Shown piece after piece: positions 22,801 to 34,057 of a stretch of 64,000 nucleotides of DNA (position 1 is the first letter of the stretch; each line of letters starts with the position of its first letter). Both the position numbers and the translations under genes were made by a program. The notes beneath the pieces were generated by a model that ran no database searches, had not been told where the DNA came from, and saw nothing but the letters and a program-made list of their open reading frames with translations. Source of the DNA: Gnetum montanum (lineage: Eukaryota > Streptophyta > Gnetopsida > Gnetales > Gnetaceae); the NCBI GenBank assembly GCA_015680685.1, contig MNCI01008279.1, forward strand, positions 500,072-564,071, written 5' to 3'.

Positions 22801-23859
22801 AATAGCTAAAAGATCGAATTGATTTGGAAGTGGAAATATATAGCTTTTTACTTTGACATATCAATTTTTGGTTAAGTAAGATGTAATCTTTTCATAGGTG
22901 ATGAAGCATCAAATATCCTATGGCAATCAACTTAAGCTTAATATAGTATTCTTTTTAGGGAAATGTTGACAGCTCTTATCTTGGAAATTGAGAAAAATGA
23001 TTTTCTATCAATCCTTACATTAATGCTTTGGGATGCATGCATGCATATGCATTGAAATAATTCCAAATTTTAGTCAATAAATACACGGGCTGGGAGCATT
23101 AAAAGGCATAGTGCTAGTCATTTGTAGTTGAACTCTTGCAATTTTATTTTGTGAATTATGATAGTTAATAAGCGTCAACAATCTATGTTTGAGTTAGTTG
23201 TCTAAAGTATTTATTTTAGTGGTTATGCCTAGATGTATTTATGAAGTAACATAAAGACCAAGATTAATTCCTTTACATTGTAGCACTTTGAATTAGCATA
23301 CTTTTATATTTTATACACTTTAATTTAATGCAATTGAATAGTTAATTTTCAGAATGTTTGTATTTACATTTATTGTCATTATTAGAAAAGTAGAAAATAA
23401 GTATGTCAAAACCTCAAGCACTAACTATAGTTAATTTGATTGTCAAATGGCTACTTGACTTGGTACACTAAGTAGTGAACTAGTTTAGTTACATAGTAGT
23501 TAATATGTGAATCTAGAAGTATGGTAGTGACTTGATGAAGAAAATTCTCATAACACTAAAGACTTTACTTTTACTCATATTCTTAGTTAGCCTTAATCAT
23601 ACTTAGATATATAAATATGCTAACTACATATGTGATTGGGAAGATCGTGGCCTACAATCTACTTCAACAACTCTTAATGTTCAACCTAGCCTATCCATGA
23701 CTTATGACAAGGTCTACTCTATATGCTCATTGATTGTATAATTGGGCATGACACATACTTACTACTCATCTTTTGGCATTATTGTTAGGGATAATATTAG
23801 GTGCTTGTGTGTAGTTATCATCATATGAGATAGGTACAATTGTTATAATGACTTGTCAT

Positions 23860-23896
23860 TTCATTTCTTTGCATTTGGAATTGTCTTTAATCACTT
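23860..23896 (+). repeat. Outer end of the left inverted-repeat arm, split off by element 3
   Basis: CATTTGGAATTGTCTTTAATCACTT resumes after element 3 at 53421 (GTTCTC) and aligns with the reverse complement of about 55690-55725. The left arm of the repeat described at 53421 was therefore the target of element 3. Confidence 0.6.
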
Positions 23897-24535
23897 TGAT
23901 GAGTGGTGAAGCATACAATACTCTACCATACAAGTAACGAGTGCTGACGCATGACTAGATTGTAATCCACGGATGAATAATGTAATTATGCTAAGGGTTA
24001 ATGTTAAGTTCGTGATTTTTGTCTTCCCACTTTGAGCTAGTGAAGTTCAAGTGTATAGTTTAACTCTTAGCAAGGCGTATGATTAACTGATGTTGTAAGA
24101 CCCTTAAGTGCTCTTAAAGTAAACATGATCGAATAAGTTCTAAGTCTAGTTAACTAATAAAACGTAAACCTATCTTAGCCTAATGGGATGGACATCCTGT
24201 CCTAGTCTATCATACACATCTTGGACTTGTGTGGCTATTGCTAGGATGACCAAGTGGAATTACTACTAGGCGAACCAAGCAATGCCACTACTGGATTACT
24301 AGATATCCACACCTAGTGCTTGAAACTAGTCATATCCATTCCACTTACTAATGATGTGTAAAAAAAATTCCTTTGAAAAGTAGTGTGTTAAGATAAGAAA
24401 ATAATAAAAATTATGCTAAGTAATCAAATAAAACTATGTGGATGCTACAATGATGGAAAGTAATCTCGATATTTATTTTTGCTCATGAACTATGTCCAAG
24501 TACAATTCACTTGAATAAAGACATTGTTCAACTAA

Positions 24536-25447
24536 TGATGAAGTGTTAATAAGTTAATGCATTGACTGGGCGGCGTATACGGGGTCGCGTATACGTGGCC
24601 GCGTCGACGTAGGCCCATCAAAGTAGCCTCCCTACATTGACGTGGCCCCGTTTACGCAGCCACCTATCCTGGCCTATAAATAAGAGGGACTTTCGCCTCA
24701 TTTAGGCACCTTTTGAGTAGTTGTAGTGAAGCTCTTGCAGTTTGTTCCTGCAGGAGATAGAATATTTTCGAAGTGCCCGCAGCAGGTGTAAGAAAAGTGA
24801 TTGGCTCTTTATTCGAGCATTGATGTATCTGAGCCCATTGGCATGACGGCAATAAAGATGAACTATTCAAGCATTCCTTACAGCATTTGGACTTAGCTAT
24901 TTTATGCATTCAATAGTTTAATATATTTATGCTTTATTAGTTACTTGTTAATTACTTAAGTTTTTGTTATTATAATTTCAATCGCTATTGATCATTCGTA
25001 GTTCGTAAAGGCCATAAGTACGACCACCTCGAACGTACTCAAACACTTGGTAAACCCAGTGACGCTTAATGTCTGGTAAACTAAAAGTGTTAGGAGATGC
25101 TTAGAACGTGCTCAGAAGATGGGACCGGATACTTATGTTAGGAGTAGTTAAGATTTAGATTAAGATAATTTTAGATTAATTAATATTCTAGCCTTACTTT
25201 CCATACCTTAATTAGTTGCCACAAGATAATTAAAAAGATATAAAAATCATTAGCCTTAGTCTCACTTAACCATCGTAAACAGAACCTCACAAGTGAGATT
25301 ATGATGACAACGACCGTTCTAACCCAAGGTTTCATTGGTTAGAGTCTGGTGTATGTTAAGTGCTTATAGTCTGCAGATTTCGACCGAGTGGCGGGTGAAT
25401 GCTCATGATTCGTATGATTGGGTGTAGGGGTACCTAGCCGCTCATCA
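24536..25447 (+). repeat. Solo LTR (912 bp) inserted in the 3' LTR of element 3
   Basis: It begins TGATGAAGTG and ends CGCTCATCA, flanked by ACTAA (24531-24535) and ACTAC (25448-25452), a 5-bp duplication with one change. The uninterrupted target can be read in the other LTR of element 3 near 53205. There is no internal sequence, so it was left by LTR-LTR recombination. It has a TATA box (TATAAATA, 24675-24682), the CTTTATTCGAGCA block of the family, and an unusual GC-rich U3. Confidence 0.85.
24575..24682 (+). promoter_or_regulatory. U3 promoter of the solo LTR: GTATAC/GTCGAC palindromes at 14-bp pitch
   Basis: GTATAC at 24575 and 24589, then GTCGAC at 24603, are exactly 14 bp apart, each flanked by CG dinucleotides. 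A partial match CGTTTACG lies at 24649-24656. The TATA box follows at 24675. The same pitch with GATATC is found in the other LTRs of the window. Confidence 0.65.
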
Positions 25448-25682
25448 ACTACTAAACATCACACTATGAGCATTCACTTTTATTACAACTATGAAATAAA
25501 ATTGCAAGAGTTTCCTTAAGTGTGATAATAAGAAGTTGTTGATTGTGTGCTCAAGTGCTGGCATTTATATGGCTACATACATCTGGAGACATCATATCAA
25601 TGATGACATAACATGGGTTATGATGTCATATCAATGACATTGTTCATACAATATGACAACAACCAAAAATTTGACTTTATCA

Positions 25683-25720
25683 TACCCCCATGACTAACTA
25701 TAAATTCATCCTTGAGTTAA
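25683..25720 (-). other. Polypurine tract and conserved pre-LTR block of element 3
   Basis: On the minus strand AACTCAAGGATGAATTTA is followed by TTAGTCATGGGGGTA, directly before the LTR at 25682. It matches the blocks before the 3' LTRs of elements A, 2 and 4. Confidence 0.75.
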
Positions 25721-25869
25721 AAAAAAATAAGGATAGAGTCCCTTACAAAATTGGAAAGTAGAATCGACTGTACATGACTACCTGAATATTTACATGACTT
25801 AGAATGCTACAATGGTGTTTTACAAAATGACATAGTATCATGAAAAAACAAAAACATGAAACTAAATAG

Positions 25870-26500
25870 CTTGATGTAGTTTATGTTCCAGGCGGTAGAG
25901 GTTATTTCATTGGCTGCTTCCCCTTATCATCAAGCTTCTAAAATTGATATTGGTTTAGGAGTGCTTGAAGCTTTTCTTCTTTTGTCTGTGGGTCATGTAC
26001 CATCCATGCTTATTGAGCAATGTTGGATGGAGTGGGTACATCCCATGGGCATGGTAGTTGTAGAAACATTTTGTTGACCTTCATGTACCAAGTTGGAAAC
26101 TACCACCTTTCTTCTTCAAAAGCCGTGGCTATCTTTTTGAGTTCTTGGTAGTCTGACATGTGATGTATCAAGTTTGCTACTATACATGGTAGCTAGTCTT
26201 AACAATTTCTAGCTCTGAGTTTTTCACATGTAGTTTTTATAGTGCATCCTTCCTATTGGAAAAATTCTTGTACATTACATATAAGGCCACTCCCTACTGC
26301 TCTAACTCATTTTTGGGCTTGCCTACTATTAACATGGCTAAATTAGCATACTGGAGGTTTGCTAATCCCATGTACTCTATAAGGTTTTTTATCTATGGCC
26401 CACCATGTTTTTTTTTTAAATTTACAATGGGATTAGCAAACCTTATAAATTTATCTATAGGTAAAAAAAAAAAACATTGTAAATTTTATACTGGAGTTTT
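25870..26500 (-). pseudogene. C-terminal part of the accessory ORF, element 3
   Basis: The minus-strand translation across stops aligns with 7480-8070 of element A (for example INMAKL read in the opposite frame of both, KEEKLQALLN, and the block preceding the polypurine tract). It is the end of the accessory ORF, separated from its N-terminal part (32555-34057) by about 6 kb of another gag-protease module. Near the break, 26356-26371 and 26427-26442 form a perfect 16-bp inverted repeat. Function unknown. Confidence 0.55.
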
Positions 26501-26599
26501 TTAAAATTTTATGAGTTTTTCAAGTTTTAAAGTTTTTATTGTATTTTTATGGCTTATGTTTTAAGATAAAAAGGCATAGAAGGAAAATTGTAAATGAAA

Positions 26600-26950
26600 A
26601 TGAATCTTAGGCTATGCATGAAGTAAAGGTTGAAACAAAGTAAAACAAAAGTAAACAAAATGATGCATACAAGTAACGTGTAAACTAGGCTAATAAGGTT
26701 ATAGTTAAATAAGGCCACATAGTTACAAGTGCAAGGGTGAACGAATCAAGGGCATACATCAGTTGTGCAAGTGTTTCCTAATCTTTGACAGATTAGGAAA
26801 CATGTACGATCTACTTTGTATAATACTGTTCCATTTCCTTCTCTCACAATGTTGAATGGGACTCTTCCCATGATGCATTCATGGGTTCATTGTTGTTATT
26901 TTTGGCCTCTTGTGCTTTCTTGGGCTTCTTGACTTTGTGGTTGACAATAG
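26600..26950 (-). other. AT-rich stretch after the second protease module
   Basis: No domain is seen. On the minus strand the protease frame seems to fade into Lys/Asn-rich codons (about 26960-26880) and then noncoding sequence. A 13-bp stem, CCTAATCTTTGAC with its partner GATTAGG, lies near 26780-26805. RT would be expected here and is absent. Confidence 0.4.
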
Positions 26951-26954
26951 GAGC

Positions 26955-27601
26955 TTCTTCCTAAAACTCCAATTCAAACCCTTATTTGATGTTAATGTTG
27001 TTGACCACCAAGGGAGTTGCATTGTTGCCATGAATGATTATCTTACCTCCCTTGTAAGGCAAGTGAATTTCTTGGTGGATTGGTGAGGAAATAGCTTGTA
27101 ATTGATCTAGCCAAGGCCTTCCTAGGATAAGGTTGAATCTTGGTATCTCTTCCACCACCAAGAATTGGCCATTGTGGGGAATTGTCCCTCTACCATAAAG
27201 TCTAAAGAAACTGAGCCTTTTACAGCCGCCTGAGATCTATGGAAGGACTTAAGAGTGGTTTTTGAGGTATGTTGCATATGCTTGATTAGGCCTAGATGTT
27301 CTACGATAGTATAAGTTATTATGTTCATTGCAAATTCATCTTCAACATGTACCCTATGCACTTTGTATTGTCCTATCCTGATGGTTATAAAGAGGGAAGT
27401 CTTAGTTGTCTCACCATCTTGGGGGTTGGTCTTGACTTCACTATTGCTAAACACTAGTGATGTTGGCCTTGTTTCTTCCTTTTGTGAAGGTGGTACCATC
27501 GCTACATGGATGGACTCTTCACTAGTAGGGATATCCTCACTAACAAGAATAGAGGTTAACATCTTGACTAATGCTTTGCAGTGCACAATGAAAGTCATCA
27601 C
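26955..27601 (-). pseudogene. Second protease-like region (Tat/Ogre style) inside element 3
   Basis: Not the protease at 49255. On the minus strand an open frame of 159 codons shows a degenerate retropepsin: a strand VHRVHVEDEFAMNIITY where the catalytic D-x-G loop would be (here Asp-Glu-Phe), then VEHLGL, then VKGSVSLDFMVEGQ. In the next frame NLILGRPWLDQL and SPIHQEIHLPYKGG continue. The GRPWL block is the usual second strand of Tat/Ogre-type proteases. The catalytic Gly is not present, so this copy should be inactive. It follows the gag-like region 28290-30438 in the same orientation. RT is absent downstream. Confidence 0.55.
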
Positions 27602-28289
27602 AAGGTCATACAGGCTAAGGGCGATGTTCTTTTATTTTAGCAATTACTTGACCCATTCCATTGTAGTGAGAAAGTCCTTGTTATTTGTTATAGAATTTTC
27701 ATTCTTAGCATTTTTTATTTTCTTCATGCATCCCAAAATGTAAAATTGATGCTTCAATGACTATGTTTTGGCTTCTTTCCCCTTCCCTTGCAGCTTGTGG
27801 TCCTTCCATGGTTAACTAGTTGAGGAAGTCTGAGTGTTAGAGCTCAATGAGACAAATGAGATGGGAGTGGGCTTCAACAGGCCCACTTCCTTCCTTGCAT
27901 TGGCCTATTTTCTATCATTATTCTTAGACTTTGATGCAAACTTCTTGTGTTTTTTTCTTGGTGATTTTTTGTTGTTGTTTGTTGGTTGTGAAGAAGCAAT
28001 TACGTTGGCCACTATGAGGGGATGTTTTTCAATTGCAGGTGTAGGTTTGGTTTTGGCTTTAGTGGTAGGGAGCACCTTGATCACAAAAGGATCCTTGTGA
28101 GGTATGCATGATGGTATCCTTACAATAAAAGGGGGCCTTGAAATAGTAGAAGTTGAAGGAACCTTGTCATTGTAAGGAGGTACTTGTATCATGAATGGTT
28201 CCCATGTAGGTTTAGAGTTGTTGGTCATATTGAATGCTGCTATGGTGTATGGGATGTTGTTGGGATTCAATGGGTCCTTGTAGATCTAC

Positions 28290-30438
28290 AAGGATTGGTT
28301 TTATGGTTTGACTTGGTTTGAGGCATCAAGGACTAGTTCACGCTTGTCTATGATCTTCTATTGGTCATCCTTTATCCCTAGGAAAAATTCGATGTCATGA
28401 CTTGGTAGTTGATGGTAGTAGCAGAAATAGTTAAGCTTGAAGTATTTAGGTACTGGGGGGTTATCCTTGGTTGCAAGAGTGGGGTTTTTAGCTATCTTGC
28501 ATAGTCTATCATGCCTCTAGTAGGCATTTTCAGTCATTTGTTTATATTGTATCCTTCCACTCTTCAACAGTTGATCAAGGAGTTTCGATGGTTTCAATGG
28601 AATCTAGTATACTTCAATCGGTCTTTTCATTAAAAGTTAGGCCTTGTAGTAGTTGATGTAGAGACCTCATATGTTGAAGGTTGATTATTATTGGCATGGA
28701 CCTTAGGTTGATTTGTATTAAGCCCATGTGTGGTTGTCTTTGATCACTATGGCCATAGTTATGTTGTTTTGCCTCTCCTTCTTCTTGTTCCTTTAGTTGT
28801 GCTAGTTCTTATATGTCACGTAGGTAGGATCATGGCTAGCCTCAGCTACATCCTCTATGTTTTTTGTTTGGAAATGACTTCTCTAAGTGACCATGGATCC
28901 AAGTAGTATGGTTTCAACTTAATGAAGTCATTAACTTCCTCCTTGAATATGGCGAGAAGGTGACACTCAACTATCAGTTCTAAAATATATTTAAGAAGAG
29001 CATTCCATCATTGTATGAATTTTTGTATTGGCTCAAGGGATCCCTACTTGACCTTCATTAATTGATCAAGAGTTGTGTTAGGTTTCAAGTTGTACTTGAA
29101 ATGGTTAACAAACTATGAGATTTAGTCTTTAAGTGAGGATATAGATCCTCTTAGCAACACACAGTAATATTCCAAGGCTTTTCTGGTAAGAGACATAGGA
29201 AATATCCACATTATAGTATGCAGCTAGTCTTGCAATAATAGGTACTAAAAAAAAAGGCTATCAGGTGGGCATGGGGATCACTCTCACCATTGTACTTAGT
29301 GAATTGGGAAATGGATATGCCTGGTGGAAGAGTTATCAGTAAGACAATAGGACTAATGGGATTGTCTTCGTAGAAATCCATTATTTTTACTATTTGACTT
29401 GTGGAATTGTTGATCTTTTGTAAATCTTTTGTCAACTTCTAGATCATTTGGAATGCTTGATCCATTCCTTGGGGCATCTCGTAGGTTGCAGTGTTTGTAC
29501 AAATGGTTGAGGTGTCACTTGAGAGGCCTGTGGCATTGTGATGGGTTGCAGTACAAAGGGAAGAGTTTGGGTTATGGTCATCATGGGTGGGCTAAACAAT
29601 GAAAAAGATGTTTGTGCTGAGACTTGAGGTACAAAGGGGACAAATAGTGGTTGTGTTTGCTAGGTTACTTATGGTCCCACCATGGGGTCCACTAGTGCAA
29701 AGAAGGGGTGAGAACCATTGGTAAGTGTTGTGTAAAATGAGGTAGTTTGGTAAAGGGCATGGAGAAAAACAAGGAGGCCATTTGAGGCATAGGTTATGCT
29801 TGGTGTGTTTCTATGACTGGTGTAGTCCTAAACATTATGGGATACAAGGGAGATGGTGGTTCAGATGTTTGCCCCATAGAAGAGATAGGCAGGGTTGAAG
29901 TGGATATGGTAGTTTGAGGGGCTGATTGTTGGAATAGGCTCCCTATGAAGATGTTTGGTTTGGGCTTTGCCTCAAACTCATCATGTTCCTCATGCTAGCT
30001 CTCTAAGCTCAATTTCGGATCTTACTCATCCATCTCAATTAATTAAGAAATTATGCATGCACGGGCATCATTCAATGGTATTTTATCATAGGGAGAGGGT
30101 ATATACTCTTTCCCACTACAATAGATTAGCTTGTATTCACATTTAGCTTCAGCCTCTACATGTGGAAGGAGTAATCTAACTTGGATTTTAGCATAGGTAT
30201 AGTTATAGTGTTCCTTGTTGAGCACAATAAAGTATAGGCTTTTCCCTCTTTGCTTAAGTGATTGTCTATACTTGGCTATGGCAGGATCTCTAGGATCATA
30301 GATCCTTACTCCATCTTGATTGGATGTCATGTTGGTCATGTTGACAAGCAAAACTATTGACTTATTGAAAGGAATTATTAAAGATGTTGATTTTGACTTT
30401 TTATGGTTAAAAAATTTAAGTAAGTGGGATTGCTTCAA
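28290..30438 (-). pseudogene. Second gag-like region (Tat/Ogre style) inside element 3
   Basis: On the minus strand a first open frame of 131 codons (30438-30043) has a basic, charged sequence. Further on, TKYNGESDPHAHL (about 29310) is the usual entry to the retrotransposon-gag domain, followed by SLTRKALEYY and FVNHFKYNLKP (about 29180-29080) and a block equivalent to the LKQG-x-ES region. This differs clearly from the gag at 50480-52421. A Pro/Thr/Ser-rich stretch lies between the two parts. Stops and frameshifts are frequent. The frame 28270-27905 (Lys/Pro-rich) probably links it to the protease. Confidence 0.6.
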
Positions 30439-30439
30439 T

Positions 30440-32450
30440 GGTGTAGTTGACTATAAATGGAAAATATGGTTGAAAGTGTTGTTGTGGTGTAAATGGTATA
30501 CTCTACACTTGGGGAAAATGGTGTTATGGTTTTCAAGTTGGTAATGCCAACTACACTGGTTTTTCTAGTGGTGTCTATGTTGGAGTGTGTGTAGTAGAAC
30601 ATTGTGATTTTCTAGCCAACTATGCTATAGTAAATGATGGAAATGGGTTTTTACTTGGTAAAACCAAGCTGGAAATGTTTGCTCCAAAGGGTGTGTACAT
30701 TGGTTTTAAGAAATTACTTGTGAAAATTTTTGGTTTTCTAAGGGCTATGCTAAAGTCTTGGCAGTGTCTATGCTAGCTTTTTCCTACAAAATTTCACAAT
30801 AGATGTGGTTAGATTTTAAGATGATCTATGTTGGTTTTCAAGTTTCAAACATAGGTTTTAGTTGGTAGAAATTATAGGTTTTGGTATTGACTATGTTGGA
30901 TTCAAAGAATCCCATAGTTGCTGTGAAAATGTAGTAAACACCAAAATCACCAACCACAACTATGTTGGGTATTGTGGGTAGGAATTGGGATGCCTATTTT
31001 GATTTTTGTAGTGAATAATGACAAGTGTCAAAGCTTAGAATGGAAAAAACTTGATTTTGAAAAATGGTTGAAAATATTTTTAAAAAGGTTTACATAGATT
31101 TTGAAAAATATTGTAAGAGGTTTTGGAAAAGGTTGTAAAAGGTTTTTGGGCTAAGAATTTGGACGAAGGTCCTTCTAGCACTAGAAACTATAGTGCTTGG
31201 AAAATTTAATTTTTGGAAAACCAAAGATTCTAAGTACAACAACCTAACCTTAGATCCCAAGGGCCTCTAAAAAAATAGGATCCAAGGTGCCCTAGATTGT
31301 TTGGTGGATCACCCAGGGATTTAGAAAGTGTAAATAAGAAAACAAAATTGCAGATTCAAACAAAAATAAATTAACACAGAAATAAAATTTGAATAAAATC
31401 TACACTACAAATTAAATAAAAACTTTATTGAATGAAAGTATAAAGTTTAAGAAGTATAGATAGTATGTCCAAATGCACAAGAAGCTGGCTTGGATGAAGC
31501 TTGAAGCCTGTTGGAGCCAATAGGTTGTGTTCTGAAGTCAAACTCCATGATTTAGTTACTTCCCAACTCCAATCACTGAAAGCCTCTTGCTGGTTCTTGC
31601 TTGGATCTACAACTTTAGGTGAAAATGGTGTAAATAATGGTATTTAACTTTGATAGCGATGGGACTATGTTGAGAGTCTTGGTTCTCAGGTAGATGCCAA
31701 ATACACAAGTGCCAAAATGGGTGTAAAATACTTGAGGTTGCAAAGGTTTCTTGGTTACAAAAATGTTCAAAACCTGAATAGGGTATTCATGTTGGGCTTT
31801 TATAGGTTCTAGGTTGCTAATTTTGGATTGCAAATTTCTTCCATGAATACTAATAGATTGGTGTTTATTTTTAGGTGCAACGGTTATGATTTCCAAAGTA
31901 GTTAACCATTTATAGTAAGTTTTGATACACCATGATCATCAAAATCCACCCACATACTAAAAATAGAAAATAGACTTTTGTGACTACATCAATCTTAGAG
32001 GACTATGTTGACATTTATTGGAATATGCTAAAAATGTGGTGTTTACGTTGGCCATACTATAGTTGCTAGAAACCCATGATGACTACATTGGTCATGTTGC
32101 TACCACTAAAAAATTGTCATGCCTACATTGGCCACCACTGGGAAAATGGAAAATCCAACAATACTAATGTTGGTCTTGCAGCTACGTTGGGTTTTGTGGT
32201 GACTACACTAGGAATTGTTGGGAAAAATGAAAATCCAACACCATCTACACTGGGGGTAGATGGTTCCAACGTAGTTGAGGCTATACCCCTACAAATACCC
32301 ATGAAAATGCAAAATTTGGCAGTCCCCAAGGAACGTTTAGCCTTTCCAAGCCCATATATAGACATAACAGCACTGTTTCCACTTGGAAAGTGAGGTAGTA
32401 GCAAATTATGAAGCATTTTTCAATCCCAAAAAGTTAAAGTATGCAAGATT
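30440..32450 (-). repeat. Noncoding stretch with imperfect repeats, possible LTR/leader of the second gag module
   Basis: Variants of CTACGTTGG, CTACATTGG, ACTATGTTGG and AAAATCCAACA recur many times (30540-31010 and 32000-32290). On the minus strand a TATA-like CTATATATGG lies at about 32363-32354, upstream of the gag-like frame. This fits a U3/leader of an LTR element in the same direction, but no second copy and no PBS could be found, so borders are unproven. Confidence 0.35.
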
Positions 32451-32554
32451 GTAGCTCATGGGCCACAAACCTTACATTTACAATAAAATCTTGCCTCAAG
32501 TTGGATGGTGAAGGTTATAGGTTACAACATGTGTTTTCTTGGTGATATTTCAAA

Positions 32555-34057
32555 ATTATACTATACTACATTGATATCACTTGGGATATCAAGAAAATTT
32601 TGCATGACTTGACCTATCTATAGTAGTCCATCCAATATGTCCTCATCTTCTGCAGGAATCATTGAGGTACTGATAATAATTTGAGCATCCCATGCTTCAG
32701 AGATATCTACCAGTGGCACAATAAGAACATTGAAAGATTCTTTGATATGGTCAGTAATGACCTTTGTGGCTCCTATTACATCCTAGTGCTACATGACCAC
32801 AATAGTGGCACCTTCACCAGTTTCTAACATGACTTGGAATGATGCAGTGTTCCTTGAGATTTATTGTGCCAAATCATCCTCTAATTCTGACTATAGTGAT
32901 AGTTGCCCACTTACAAGGTCTGTACAAATTATGGGTTTGACTATGATTTCTTTAACCTTGTAGAGATTGGCACCCTTTCTAATTCCCTAGCTTATTATTT
33001 CTACAATCTATTGTAGATGGATCATTGAGGATCTATAGTTCTATGGTGGTGGTGGTGGAACTTATTGTTATCACTATTGTTGTTGCTATTCAACTTGTGA
33101 TTGACTACAAGTCTTGCTTGCTATTGCTGACTAGTAGCTTGGATGTTATCAATAGGAGTTGAACCTACAGCTCCCTTGGTACATACTAACCTTTCTAGTT
33201 GATCCTTCTTAGAAGGCATTGGCTTTGACATTTTTGCATAGGAAGCATTTTGGGCTTTTCTCAAGATATCATTAGTATAGCCTAATATTCTTGATTGCTT
33301 GCAAACTTTCCTTATTAGGTAGGGGAATGGTAGTGTTAGTTTTTCCACCTTCTTCTCCTTGAACCACCTCTGAATTTCCAAGAAGAATAAATGAACAATG
33401 TTGACATTGAGATTTTCCATCAAAATGACACTTCCTCTAGCTACATATGTTAATATTCTATTGAGCCTTTTGGTTAGGAACAAGTGGTAGGTTCCAATCT
33501 TAAAGTAGATATTTTCTTTGATAGTCATCTCATTGTAATCTTTATCTTCCTTACCGTAGGCTCTTTACAACCATAATTTCTTGGCACCAGTGTTGGACCT
33601 TGTGGAAATTTGTATTACATTAGTCCTTCACTTGGTAGATTTAGGGCTTTAGTAATTACCTCTACTAAATACCATTCACCACTATTGGACAATGTAGGCC
33701 ATAGAGGAAATGCTTGAAGTTGCATCCTCACAACCTCTAGAGAAAGGTTCATGAAAGGACCAATGTTTAATTCCACGATAACCATGGAGATGATATATTT
33801 TTTTCCTAATTCCTTGAAGGCATTCATTGAATAATGTGAGACATTGCCCCTTCTTTGGTGCTGGTGGGACCTCTACTTTTGCTTATGTAGAGTGTTCAAT
33901 AGTAGGAGTCTATTGGTGAATACTGAAGGATTGTGCCCCTTTTTCTACATGTTTAGCTTGGGAAGGTTTTTTCTCCTGTTCAACCTCTCAAGTAGCCTCT
34001 TGGTCTTTTGACACCATGTTGGGAAGGTCCTTCGTCTATTGGTCTCTTTAGAACCAT
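32555..34057 (-). pseudogene. Accessory ORF of unknown function, N-terminal part, element 3
   Basis: The most likely start is the ATG at 34057-34055 (MVLKRPIDEGPS). It is directly preceded by a pyrimidine-rich stretch ending TGCAG, a good 3' splice site. Later blocks are FKELGKKYIISMVIVELNIGP (33800-33740), AFPLWPTLSNSGEWYLVE, then KIGTYH, VARGSVILMENLN (33440-33400), VHLFFLEIQRWF and LTLPFPYLIRKVCKQ (33340-33290). The C-terminal half matches element A again around EDEDILDGLL (32645). The order and the LPFP-x-LI block recall plant proteins annotated as putative plant transposon protein. I know no activity for them. It lies downstream of integrase, 1.4 kb beyond the point where element 2 inserted, and is absent from element 2. 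Confidence 0.55.

Larger units (their letters stand above)
23897..25682 (-). repeat. 3' LTR of element 3, interrupted by a solo LTR
   Basis: Starts TGATAAAGTC on the minus strand at 25682 and ends CACTCATCA at 23897. Without the 917-bp insertion it is about 869 bp, against 848 bp for the 5' LTR. Long blocks match the 5' LTR, for example around the CTACTAGGCGAACCAAGCAATG region (24265-24290 versus 52935-52960). Its GATATC sites have decayed; only half-matches such as GATGTCATATC remain near 25560-25660. Confidence 0.85.

Noticed and set aside
24575-24608. Clustered EcoRV/SalI-type hexamers as a cloning or vector artefact
   Set aside because: They recur at homologous positions in several diverged LTRs with family-specific flanks; nothing vector-like surrounds them.
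27321-28100. Plus-strand frames of 140 and 88 codons opposite the second protease region
   Set aside because: The minus strand carries the recognisable gag/protease blocks; these are antisense shadows.
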